The translations under genes and the position numbers were made by a program. Shown here in pieces: positions 45,834 through 57,302 of a stretch of DNA of 64,000 nt. Each line of letters begins with the position of its first letter. Within the stretch, counting starts at the first letter, position 1. The DNA comes from Davidsoniella eucalypti (lineage: Eukaryota > Ascomycota > Sordariomycetes > Microascales > Ceratocystidaceae): NCBI GenBank assembly GCA_004009845.1, contig RMBW01000135.1, forward strand, positions 1 to 64,000. Direction: 5' to 3'. The notes beneath the pieces were generated by a model, which saw only the letters and a list, made by a program, of their open reading frames with translations, did not search any database and was not told the origin of the DNA.

Positions 45834-46665
45834 GCAGGCTTCGGTGGTGGCAATGGTGGTAGCAGTACTGATGGTGCTGGCAATTTCGGTGCTGGCGGAG
45901 CAGGCAGCACAAGTGGTCCTTCTCATGACCGTGGCGGCTCATCATCACACCAAGCACCTGCTGATGGCAACACAGAGACCAACCTTCAAAGAGAATACTG
46001 CACATCATTGTGCCTGTTATCACTCATGAATGGTAGGAACCTGGACAGCAGCTGCCCCAACGTAGCATTACATTGCAATATGATACGGAACAAGAACAAG
46101 CACCCCGTTACACACACAATTCATGGATCTCCTACATCAACAACTTTCCAAGAGCTTGGAAAAAGGTGTTGTGGTTTTGGGAAAGGAGGGTGCTTGTGGT
46201 GCTCTATTTCAGATAACACTACTGCAATTTGGCTATACCTTTGTTGCAAAGGGTGTTACTGGAGGGCGTGTTGTCGATCTACAGAAAGAGGTGACTGTCT
46301 ACAATCAGCTAAGGTCACTACAAGGCAATGGAATTGCAGTCTGTCTTGGCTCTGTCGACCTCAAGGCACTGGGTCAGATATACTATTACTGGTTTGATGT
46401 ACGAATCATCTACTTCATGTTATTATTTTATGGTGGTACAGAAGTCAGACCAAACTCGGGCACGGAGAAGTCTAGAGCAGACATCATCAGCACAGTCACC
46501 TCTATTCTGGAAAAGATGCATAACCTAGAGGTGGTGCATGGCGATGTCCGATGGCCCAATGTACTGCAAGGGGCTAATGGAGAGATCACTGTAATCGACT
46601 TTGACAAAGCTGATATTCTTCCAGCAAAGAGTGATATTTTATCTAACAAGAGGGGGAAGCTTTAA
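45834..46665 (+). pseudogene. 5'-truncated, frame-broken kinase-like protein relic (HGD/DFD family)
   Basis: Begins in frame after a TAA (45831-45833) with a Gly-rich linker (GFGGGNGGSSTDGAGNFG), then REYCTSLCLLSLMNGRNLD and SSCPNVALH, a block shared with the copy at 63 kb. Near 46110 the frame shifts by one base; the next frame continues with FMDLLHQQL, GKEGACGALFQITLL, FVAKG (likely ATP-site Lys), VVHGDVRWPNVLQ (HGD-type catalytic loop) and VIDFDKADIL (DFD in place of DFG), ending at TAA 46663-46665. The N-terminal domain seen in the 62-kb copy is missing. Broken frame, missing start and truncation make a pseudogene most likely. The family is multi-copy in Sordariomycetes as far as I recall; function unknown. 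Confidence 0.8.
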
Positions 46666-47494
46666 ATATAATCAAATCAAATGTCTAGAGCATTGGGCAA
46701 TTGAACCTTGCTGTCTTTTTGTCTCTTGCTTTGACTTATAGTGATTGTGAGGTTGCTAGGCTAATATTAACTTGCAGGATATTCTTTAGAGAGAGTCTAT
46801 GTTCGCAATAATGGAATCTACCGACTTACAGTAGCTTAAACATTGGTAGAGTCAATATCGAATAAAACATGCTTTGACTTTCGACATGACTGCGAGATAC
46901 TCGGACACACACTGGCCCTGATATATAGAGTAACAGCAAGATGTAATAGTATAGTTGTAAGTACATGTACAGTTTATGGTATCAATAAAAGCCGACTAGA
47001 ACTAGGTCACTTGACTTGCTTTACCTAAGAAATATGCGAAAATTTATAATTCTTTGCCATGTGCTCCCCTCCCCCTGTCTTTCGGATTCAACGAGGCTTA
47101 AGCTTTGATCATAATATGAGCGTGACTTTGTAGTATTGCTGTAATATTTTTCTATGTCTACCAAAAAATTAATTGTCTTAAGCTTTTTATTTAACCAATA
47201 AAAGCATTGACCATCTAGGAAATGCCGAAATCTTAGCGTTGAACTTGTGTAACTTTAGCATTGACAAAAATGTCTACAAATAACTTCTACCAAAGGGATC
47301 TATTCAGGATGACCAGGACTACACAGCAAAGAAAAAAAACTATATGAATCATGATATCCCAACACATCTGTCATTGAATTGGAATCTTCTCTTCACCATG
47401 GCACTACCTATCTCTCGTCTCATCTCAGTCACTCTTTAATACATCCCAACAACTACCCCCTCACCATTCTTATTATTCTTCTACTTCAATCATC
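46666..47494. other. AT-rich spacer upstream of small secreted protein gene
   Basis: No gene or RNA recognised. The last 100 nt are CT-rich, typical of a fungal transcription start region for the gene at 47495. Confidence 0.4.
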
Positions 47495-48207
47495 ATGAAG
47501 TTCTTTGGCCTTCTTGTTCTTGGTGCTCTCGCCTCCAGCGCTGCTATCCCGGCTGAGCCTACCAACATCGACCTTGATAGCTTCAATGATCTTAACAGTG
47601 AGGTGGTAGCCAGAGAATTCACGGTCTCTCTTGATGATCTTAAAATCTTTATTGCCAAGCAAGACAGCGAGTCTGATGGGACCAATACTGAGGCCAGTCT
47701 GGTTTCTCGGGAGTCGGACGAATCTAAGTCATACAAAGAAGCTGATGAATCCACCACTAACAAACTTGAGCATGGCGGTACATACTACTTCATGATGTGC
47801 GCTCATCCCACTCGTGGCCCCTGGAATGACATTGCTGTGTATGTCATAAAAAAAACAGGTTGCCAACATGTTGGACTGGTTGTCGGAACGATCCATGAAT
47901 CAGAGAATCTATTCGCAGGCACAGTATGGCATGTCCGTTATCCCGACACCGCCTGGGTCAGTCATGTCAATACATACAGTGTCTTCCCGGGACAGCAGTA
48001 AGTTCCCTAACAATTTCTCTACATCTGTTTCTATCAGCATATACTAACAGTCTTGATAGCCTTGTCTGGGGCGGTAGAACCTATAAGGAATCTATCAGCA
48101 GTATCTTGCAAGAGGGCACTGAGGATTGGATCCGCCTTGCCCATAACATTATAAGCTCTCAGCTCAATTGCTTGACCTACTACCGCTACCTTGTTAGTTT
48201 ATTGTAA
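47495..48207 (+). CDS. small secreted protein of unknown function, possible permuted papain-like (NlpC/LRAT-type) fold
   Basis: Two exons (47495-47997 and 48060-48207), intron of 62 nt with an ACTAACA branch site; 216 residues. Signal peptide MKFFGLLVLGALASSAAIPA, then an acidic Ser/Glu-rich stretch that may be a propeptide (about 21-88), then a compact domain. The domain contains CQHVGLVVG (His followed by a hydrophobic strand), a Trp-rich middle (VWHVRYPDTAW, VWGGRTY) and LNCLTYYRYLVSLL at the very end. A His in a strand followed, about 80 residues later, by an N-C-x-x-(F/Y) helix is the order seen in permuted NlpC/P60, LRAT and PPPDE cysteine hydrolases. This is inference from motif shape only. 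It could equally be an unrelated effector-like protein. Confidence 0.8.
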
Positions 48208-48700
48208 AAATCATATTGAGTAGCTCTACGTGAAGTATCTTTACTGGGTCAACCCTTAAGCAAGGAAGACAATATCACGATTCGCACTAGTCCAGGGAAA
48301 AAGCATAACCCGCGACTGCATTTTTTCACCACACAACTCATTTAATCATGGCATAAAGCCCCCTGGGCTACTTCATAGTCTTGCATTTTGATCTATAGTT
48401 TCTCTATGGTACCACTTTTGGCATTTTTCCTTTATAATTCCTTCTTTTAGCATCTAAATTTACTACACTAAGTTCCAACTTTTTTCTTTGTGGCAGTTCT
48501 TGTTTTGGTGCATGTCTCTAAATTTTAAGTTTTGACATAGCAGGCTTAGAGTGTTTACAATTGCCTACTCAGCAACGCATTTTATAATGTTTTGTTTTGT
48601 TTGTAGCAAAAGACAAATATTCTGATCTGGGATATTAATGATTATGGAAACACTACTTGGTCTAGGTACCCTTAAGTATTAAGCTTCTAGGCACTATTAG
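48208..48700. other. AT-rich spacer before LINE relic
   Basis: T-rich intergenic sequence with no recognised feature. Confidence 0.4.
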
Positions 48701-51082
48701 CGTCAACTAAACCAACTATCCCTATAGGATAAGAAGAAAGCAGGAAATAGAGCCGACTACACTCCTCGAGTAGTCTGAGGCCTGAAAATCTGGTTCGGCC
48801 CAGGGGAGTGTCTGTCTTGTTCGAAGGCCGGGCTAGCTTGGTCCAACGAAAACTTCTGTGCGTTCCTCCGGGGCAGTGAGTCTCACCTTCCCACGAAGGG
48901 AGGTGGCCCAAAGCGACTCTCAAGTTTTCTCCACCCTACCAGCTTGTGGACTCCTGGTAAGTCTTGGGTGGATTCTATCCGTTGCTGAACGAAGGCCCTC
49001 TTGGCCTTGCGTACGGTTCGCCTTAGGGCGAGCTTCGCACTCAGCATTTCTTCTCTATCACCTTGTTTCTTGGCAGCAAGGACATCAAGTCTGGCATTTT
49101 GGCAGTCTGCATTCCAAAAGTCCTTTTGTGGTGCACTGGTGTGTACCACAGGGCAGATGGCTCAGAGAGTAGCCGAAATCACTTCAATGCCGTTGGCAAC
49201 GGCATTGTCTAACCCTTGGGCGTCGACCCCGTCCAGAGGGGGCTGATTCGAACAGTGCACCGTCTCCAGGTTTCACCTTGAGTCTGGCTAAAGGGGGCTG
49301 CTGTTATTGCCCTGGTTGGATGAAGGTGCCTATAGACTCATGGTCTGAAGACGAGTGAGCATCCGGCAGGATCCGAGGTAGCTCCTGGGATGTTTGTCAG
49401 GACGAGGTCGAGCACATGGCCTCTGTTATGTGTGGGCTGCCGATAGGGCTAGCCAGTCGAAGGTTATTTGATTCCATCCACTCCACTGCACCAGTTGGTC
49501 TGCTCCAAAGGAGCGGGAGACGTTGGGTTCATAATTCATGGTGCAAGTTGAAATCGCCAGCGAAGATCGTGTTAGCTTTAACATCATGTTGAATAAGGGG
49601 TTAAGGCTGTCAGGTATCCTACTGTCAGGAGCTCGATACATGTTGACTATCTCTATCTCGGGGTAACAGTGAAGGGTGAGGGAGAGGACGTCGGAGGGCG
49701 GAAGCCTTCCGGACGTACGTCTACACGGGGCCTTGACTGTGACCAGTCATGGGTAGGGGAAAACTTGTCGAACTCTCAGTGGTTAGCGGAAGATCGCTTG
49801 CTACCTCTAAGGTATGAGCCCTGGACAAGAACTACATCAAAGCGGCCTGTGAAGGCCACCTGCAACAACTGATTGTGGGCACTATTCGCTCGTCCCACAT
49901 TTGCCTGAAGCACACGTAGGAGGGGCGTAACCGCTCGGTGATAGTTTGAAGGTCGTCTATTCATGAAACGGTACGGTACTTCATCGCTATCTATCTCCAT
50001 CTCGGCGAGGGGAGCGAAAGGGTTCGAGGAACTCGCATTGGCAGTAGGGGCTTCTGGTGAGCTAGAGTCGGTTGCTCGACCCGCCGAGATGGAGGAAGCA
50101 ACCTTTCGAGACTCCTAGGCCTCCTTGCGATGCTCTACTGGATGATTGGCTGTGGGTGAATTTGTCTTGAGAACGAACTCTGGCCAATCTGGAACCTGTT
50201 CACTTCTTCAGGGAAGAAGAAGGTCATTTGCAGACCCAGGTTCTTGTGGTTGTTCTTGGTCCATCGGACCTCAACCGGCGCCACTCCAGTGTGGGCTTTC
50301 GCAATTTTAGCCGCCAGTTCGAGGGTAGCGGGGCCTCCTATACCTGTGGAAGCATCACAAAACCTTTCGGCGATGTGTACACTCGAGTCGACGGTTATCT
50401 CCTAGAAGGAGACTTGGAACTTCTTCTCAATAAGGCCCCTGTGGGTCCGGAGGCAGTCACCTGCCTCGGCCGACTTAGCCACCACTGTGAAGCCGTGGTT
50501 CACGCAATGCGCCGTCGAAACACAGTCCTTGAGACCAGTGAAGGCGTCATTGATGGCCTAAGCCATCATAACGCAGTCTAAATCCCTCAACTGGTGGTCT
50601 GCCTTCATCCGGAAGGCGAAACGAGTGGGTTTTTCCAGCTTAGCTGGAAGGGGGTGAGTGGCCTTGGGGCTGTTCTTGGGGTTGGTCGGGTGGTAGCTGA
50701 TCTTGGGATCAGCGGAGGGGGGGTTGGAGACCGGAGGGGTTGCCTCGAAGTTCGGTTTGGCTGGGAGGGCCGGAGCAGGCCGGGCTGCTCGCTTAGGTTT
50801 ACTGCCCTGCGACCCGAGGGTCCCAAAGGCAATGTTTTGAACGAAGGAGTCCAGAGTGGTTAGGTGTCTCTCACGGACATTCTCGCGCATTGCGGCAAGG
50901 AGAGGTCTGACAAGCACGTAGACCTTTGCGCCGGTCGTCGTGTCTTCCTCCCGATCGCATCGAAGCTGACCGAGGGCATCTACGACTCGCGCCGGGAGGG
51001 AAGGGGCCTCTGGCGCCTTGCCTTCCATTGGAAGCTTGAGGGGGAAGTAGTTGTTTATGGTATTTGATCCGGATGTTTCCAT
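48700..51082 (-). mobile_element. decayed LINE (Tad/I-like), gag and endonuclease part only
   Basis: Minus strand, 5' to 3'. Gag-like ORF1 runs from about 51082 (KVYVLVRPLLAAMRENVRER), with a Pro/Lys-rich linker, stopped by a TAG near 50560 and continuing in the same frame as AINDAFTGLKDC. The endonuclease start is at about 49930-49780 (LLRVLQANVGRANSAHNQLL, then FDVVLVQGSYL where QEP is usual). A later endonuclease piece lies near 49640-49550 (NMYRAPDSRIP with frame breaks). The linker before RT is at 49149-48883 (FWNADCQNARLDVLAAKK). No RT palm or RNase H follows, so the 3' half is missing. Some stops fit C-to-T change in CpA context, as RIP would give, but GC content remains high, so any RIP was light. 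Confidence 0.75.
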
Positions 51083-52407
51083 CAAAATCGAGTAAAGAAA
51101 ATTGTAAAAATCGTTTACGTTCGTCTATATAGAATCCTATCAACAACAGATGTAGTCATTAGTTATTCTAATTCTTCACAAGTTTCTACTAAATAGTGGT
51201 TTCAGTTGACTATATTTATGTTCAATCACTAAGTTTATATGACACTGGGTTGGCTACCAGACAGATATTCAAAGTCCTCCGTTAGAAACACTCAATGGGC
51301 TTCTGTATATTCAAAAAAAATAAAAATAAAAATAAAAAACCTATCGCAAGGTCGATGTCGAAAGATCGAAAAAGGCAACCAGAAACAGCCTAGGGTAAAC
51401 TTCGGAAAGGAAAGGAAACGTAAAAGGAATCCTGAAGCCCCAAGAACTCACCTATTAGCCAGTCCGGATGTGTTTCTAGTTACGCTATTTTGTGTCAAAC
51501 TTAATTCTAAACATTGAGATACAGATAGAAGAGAAATTTTAGCTTAATTTACAAATCTATACAAGTCAACTAGTCATGTTCCTTGTAATGTCGCCTAATG
51601 TCACTGTTCCAGACATTTTCGATGTCTTGCACCCATCAGTGAATTTTCATGAATTCATGTCAGTGGACAAAAAGCGCCAGATGCTTCTTTGTAACCGAGA
51701 GTAATTTATGTCATATCTCACTACATTGAACATATCCTGAACTTCATAGCAAATAGAATGAAAAATGCAAGGTAAGTCACTAAAGTCACAACATTTAGCC
51801 ACGATCGTTACTTTGATACCAAAACAGGCTGTAAACCTCTTCTGTTCACCTACGATTACTAAGCAATGAAAAACATTAAAAAAGGGAAAAAGCCAAATCG
51901 AAGAGTAGCGTATGAAGAGAAATGCAGATATGTAAGATAGAAGCAGAACCTGTAGATAAGAAGTATAGAGCTGCAGAAACAGTAATCCAGCTAAATTGTT
52001 GATTTCATTCAATGTAGTTCGTAAATGGAAATAAATGGGAGAAGGCTGTAGATTGAAAAGGCTGGCTAAGTAGCTTTAGCTTCATTGGAGATCAGTTGTT
52101 AAGAAATAAGAAAAAATGCTTGGAAAATTCAAGGCTGATCAATTAGAAGAGGCATTTTGAATTCTATGAGGTCAACCAATAAAAGCGGCCTCCTGGGCTC
52201 CACAAAAATCAAGAAGAATGACGAAGAGAAACAACACCAAATTTTCTATCAAGACTTACGTTAATTTGAATCACGTGTAACAACCCGCAGGTAGTGTGGA
52301 AAGTTTCCCCTACCCATAAATCACCTGAGATCAAGGTGTCACCTACTTGAGTCCCTTTTTTCTACTGATCATCTAAGGACTAGGATAGCCCACGGAGACA
52401 TGCAGTC
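51083..52407. other. AT-rich spacer upstream of the bS21m gene
   Basis: Contains a short A-rich run (AAAAATAAAAAT type) near 51310-51340. No gene or RNA recognised; the 3' end is the probable bS21m promoter. Confidence 0.4.
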
Positions 52408-53161
52408 ATGTAAGAAAGTCACCCATACCTAGCACATCTACTATCTATGACGACACAACCCGATATACCGACACTCGACGCTAACAAAGTCACCCGTCTC
52501 CAGGTCTTCTGTTGCCGCTTCTATCCTCCGCTGCTCTGCTTCGCGCAGCTTGACCGCCGCCTCAGTCGGAGCCACACGACTCTCCGTGCAATCCATCCGG
52601 AGCTTCTCCCACACCTGCCACCGCAGCGACGAGACCTCGAACTGGGTGACCGCAAAGATCTTCAACAAGCCTACAACCACCACCACTACCACTACCCCAA
52701 AAAACACAAGCGGTCCTCAAAGGCTCGGTCCTACCGGCTCCTCCCAACAGGCTCCTCAGACGCCTAACCCCACCCTCTGGAGCCTCGGCGGCAACTCCAA
52801 CTCTGCCGAATCCAACAAACTCGCCGACCTACTCAACATCAATGGCGAGTCTAAGGATGATTTACTTCAGATCGTTCGCCAACGCCCACGCTTTACCCAG
52901 GCTGTGCGTTTAGCCCCGTCTACTGGTCGTACCGTTCACGTTACCGGTGGCGGAAGCGCTGATGCCGCTACTGCTATCCGTATCTTAAACTCAAAGGTTC
53001 GCCAGAATGGCTTGCAGAAACTCGTTCGTCTACAACGTACCCATGAGAGACCTGGTTTGAAGCGTAAGAGACTCAAGAGTGAGAGATGGCGCTCGCGTTT
53101 CCGCCAGAGCTTCTTGGCTACTGTTGCCCGCGTGCAGGAACTCACTAAGCAGGGCTGGTAA
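52408..53161 (+). CDS. MRP21: mitochondrial ribosomal small-subunit protein bS21m (Mrp21-like)
   Basis: The C-terminal 35 residues (GLKRKRLKSERWRSRFRQ, then VARVQELTKQGW) are the bS21m signature, with the HERPG element before it. The upstream open frame begins at 52451 but contains no ATG. The best solution is an intron at 52410-52503 (GTAAGA donor, GCTAAC branch, TCTCCAG acceptor) that splits the start codon: AT at 52408-52409 plus G at 52504. It then reads MSSVAASILRCSASRSL, a good mitochondrial presequence, and gives 219 residues. A Thr run and a Pro/Gln linker separate presequence and core. The protein belongs to the mitochondrial small ribosomal subunit. Identity is firm; the split start needs transcript evidence. 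Confidence 0.85.
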
Positions 53162-53504
53162 TTTCAGTACGTAAACCAAGGATGGTTATGGACTGATGGA
53201 GAACTTCACGCAGAGGAGAAGAGAGAGGCCGAAACATAATATATAGAAAGAGGAGAGTGAAGTTGCCTATCGTGTTGCCCGTATTGCCCGGTACTTAGAG
53301 GGCTGACATATGTACATCACAGTGTATCATTACTTATAACTGTTGTGAATAAGTTCCAGACACGTTCTGTCTTATCATCAAAATCGTACTTCATAAATAT
53401 TTAAGTGTATGTATGTGGCTTGTATATGTATAAAGTAGAACACCCCCGCCACCTTTCGCTCCCCATTCTTCGAAGTCGTTAATATTCGTATTATATATCA
53501 TATC

Positions 53505-56225
53505 TTAACTCGTGAATCCCATGCGGTTCGGAGATGGGGCCGGGCTCGTCTTAATTTTGGGCCGACTCCGGAACACGGATTCGTAGTCTTGATCTTTGTC
53601 CATTAATTCGATGAACGATGTCTCATAATCAACCGGTTCATCCACTCCAAGTGACCCCTCTTCATAGACATTAGAAACCCGTGCTTTTTCTTTCTTCGAG
53701 TTGCTGCGCTGCAGCTTTAGGGACCTTCTGCGATCTAGCTGCGCCTTCTTCTGGGCGGCTTCGAATCCGGCCATGCTCTTCCGAGTGCGTGCAACAAGAT
53801 CTCCTGCCGATTCATCGTCTTCAGGCTGTGGTTCTGGTTCTTGAATCCTCACAGACGGCAAGCTGATAGGCTCTTCTTCATCTTCGAGGTCTATATCGAA
53901 CGAATTTGGCCCCATCATAGAGCGTCGAGTACGCTCGGCTAAACTCATTGTACGTCCATTGTGCGTTATCTTGATGGGAGAAGGCGATGCAGTTTCCATG
54001 GCATTAAGAATCTGCTCTGCTTGGTCATCTAGATCCAGAGACTTTGGTGTATCCTGAGGCGATTGTGGAACTGCAACACGTGATTCCGGTCGAGTTTGAG
54101 ATCCAAGATCTGGCCGATATTCTGACTGGGCCTCTGGTTTTGGTGCTCGAGTTGATTTTTGCTGCAGAACAGATGCAGAAAATCTATCCGACACCTTTCG
54201 AGCTCCAGGAAGCATGTGTCGTAATGGAGGATTTGGACTTGTGGGACGATGCATGTTAGACCGGCGAGAGGGAGTTTCATCGCCTCTTCGTATCCGGATC
54301 GGCCTTTCGACAGCTTTTTCCCATTGGTTTTCAGGTTCTGTTATCCGTGATCTAGCAATAGGTTGGAGATCGGGCTTGTCAACTCCAAACAGAGCAACCC
54401 GAGGCGGAGATGCTCGTGGTGGTGTTTTGAAAGATGAAGAACGAGATAAAGGTGAAGCCCGAGACGGCGGAGACGGTACGGGCCAATTTGCATCTTCGCC
54501 TTCGATGGCTTCTTTGACTTCTTGGTTAATGATTGGGGGACGAAGAGACTTTCGAGGCGATGTGCGTTGTTTCCAAGGCTGAGATGAGACCAGAGCTTGC
54601 TTGGGCTTGCCAGCGGCCATCAAGTCGGTTATAAAGCCTTCAACAAATGATTCATATTCACCAGCCTGTACAGGCAGAGTCGGCGGGTTTGTGGATATGC
54701 TGTTGATCCTCTTTCTACGGGCTATAGCAGTAACCGTCAACCCTAAATGATCGGTGAAATGGAGATCAATGACATCGTCTTTCTTCTTCACCGTAGCGGC
54801 CTGACTCTTGGGAATTGGCCATGACAAATTTGACCCAAACATACGTTCTTGAAAGTCTTTCCACTTAGCCAAGCGCTCTTGTTGAGTCTTGATTCGAGAG
54901 TCAAGTTGTTCAAGGAAGCCGTCCTGTCTGTCTTCAAGCTCCGAAAGTCGTCCGGCATGCAAACGACGCCAGACTCTGTCAAACGGCGTACTCAAGAAAG
55001 GATCTTGTCTCGATGCTTCATCGCCTTGTAAGATTGTCTCCATCCAACGTTCGTTACCGGCCCAATTATTACGCACAAGTCTAAACATGTCAATTTTCTC
55101 TTGTTGCGTAGCCAAGTCTGGCGGTGTCATGGCTTTGAGCTGTTCTTGCCTTCTAATCAAAGTTCGCTCTTTGACATCAAGCAACTCGGACAAGTCACGA
55201 TACATTGCTCTAGCCTCTTCCTTGTCTTGGATTTGCTGGGTGAGCGATGCCTTGTGGGCAAGTATCAAAATGGACATTTCGGGCCTCTCACCAACATGGC
55301 CTCTATTTTCAAGAGCCATAGTCTGGGCTATTGGGGGATGGTTGTCGATGCTGTCTTCGACAGTACGCTTCAAAACCGCAGCGGAAAATGCTAGTAGGAC
55401 TTCTTCCAGCCGCTCGCCTTTACAATCCTCAAGCATCGTCTTCCGCAGAAGCGTCTCGCGGCCAAGAACGCCATTCTTCTTTGCTTGTTCAAGGCATTGT
55501 AGCAAAGCAAAACGAAGTTTGGTGGATGTTTTCTGGTCGGGGGGAGGGAATAGTGGACGTAATCTCTATTATAGCATGATAGCATTATTAGTTAGCATAA
55601 GTTAGTATAAGCAAATGGGGCATTGGTAGTATTTCTGTCTCAGATCTATGATCACATAATCAGAAAAGCAAAAGACAAAAAATAATGATGGAAAAGGTCG
55701 AAAGGTCGATGCAAGGGCAAATGAACATACAGCTCGAGTATCTTCCGGGTCCCACAGTTGAAATAAGTGATAGAGCACCCATTCTACACTTTGGATCCGC
55801 TTCTTTTGGTCTACCGACGTTGCGGGCGTTGCAGCAAAAGTTTGCGGCGTGATATTAGGCCAGTCGGAGTGCCGATCGAGATCGAGGGCGCGCAGATTAG
55901 CAAGGAAGAGCTTGACTCTATAATCCTGAGAGCTGTCGGCCAAAGTTGCTTGGACAGCCGAACGTTGTTGTTGGTCTGCAGAGGAGGTCGTCGTAGTCGT
56001 TGTAGATGTAGTAGTAGTAGAGGCGATAGAGGTGGGTGTGCCAGCAGCAGCTCGTCGGAGAAAGGAAGCATTGATAGAAGCAGAGGTCGGAGCTGAGGGT
56101 GCCGACAGAGTGGCAGAAGCTGTGGCAACGGCTGCAGATGTGGCGGCGGCTGCGGCTGCGGCTGTGCGGGCTCTCATGGATCGGGTCCGGACAAAGCCAG
56201 TGGATGTTGATGCGGACGACGCCAT
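53505..56225 (-). CDS. HAUS augmin-like complex subunit 6 (HAUS6 N-terminal domain protein)
   Basis: Two exons (56225-55731 and 55565-53505), 165-nt intron with a GCTAAC branch site; 851 residues. An Ala/Thr/Ser-rich N-terminus (1-90) precedes the HAUS6_N-type region (about 95-330): NLRALDLDRHSDWPNITP, YHLFQLWDPEDT, then RLRPLFPPPDQ and KNGVLGRETLLRKTMLEDC, then GERLEEVLLAFS, and a coiled-coil region. The C-terminal half is disordered, rich in Ser/Pro/Arg, with repeated RTRRSM/RTRKSM sites that look like phosphorylation targets. Augmin recruits gamma-tubulin to spindle microtubules for branching nucleation. The splice joins WDPEDTRA to RLRPLF exactly where the family is continuous. Confidence 0.88.
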
Positions 56226-57302
56226 TGCGTTGGCATGGCTGCTCGGCAGGGCAAATTGAAAATGGCTCTCTTAGGTGGCTACGCAACGGGATCGAATACG
56301 GGATCGAATCCAAGGAAAGGGAGGGAGGAAGGTTTGTAGCGGGAAAAACAAGTAGTGCAAAATGCAAAATGAATGCAAGAGGCCGGGAGATAGGCACGAG
56401 GCTGGCGATCTGAGGCTGGAAAGTCAACGACGGTTGTGTTGATGACGAGAGGATGCAAGCCAGCAAACTACATGTGCACTAAGTAGTCTCAGCAATCGCT
56501 GCACCACAGATCGGCTAAGCTAACAAACAAACCAACGGCACAGCAGCCTTCTCGGCCAAAGTTGGTTGCTGGCTGAGTGTTTGTTTGCTTGGTGTTTGGA
56601 TATTAGCTGGGCAATAAAGCAATTGTGTTTTGGGACTTCCTTCAGAGGAAGCTACAGCCGGCCCCATCAGAACAGGACGAACAGCAGCAGAAGCAAAGCT
56701 TCGATGGCGTAGCGATTGGCGGCAGGGCACTAGGATGTCGATGGTAGCGGGCACAGAAATGCAGAGAGAACCGCTAAACCATGCTAGGACAAAGTCCAGC
56801 CGATAAACTCCCCTGCATATTTCTTTCTCCTTGAGCTGTTGAACAGAGAATAGGCTGTACTCGATACTACATAGATGCGAGACCCTAAACAGCCTGAAAC
56901 CCTAGAATGTCAGGCTCCGTTCTATTCACAGCAATAACAAGCTGGAAGTTAGAATCGGATCAGATTAGGAAACAAGCTTCAACAGCTTGGAGTCGGAGAA
57001 TTACACAAGCCTTGAACATGTAAAACACCAAACAAACGGCTCGGCATTTGGATACCATGCCGGCTTTCACTTTGGACGCCTTGCCAGCTGTCAGACGGGC
57101 CAGTGGAGATTGAATGCCTTCATGCTATTGTATTGCCTAATGAGGCAATCACTCTACGCGAGTAACAACTCCAAGAAACGCGCTCGAACAGCGAAGCCAG
57201 CATATCTGTGAAGAGAAAAATAGGGTTCGGTCGCTTTCTCACCGCCCATTGCCAAATTTCTATGTCATCTTTTTCAGCCACAATACTTGCACATCCACCC
57301 AA
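56226..57302. other. divergent intergenic region, HAUS6 / Nse1
   Basis: Shared upstream region of two divergent genes. No RNA gene or repeat recognised. Confidence 0.45.
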
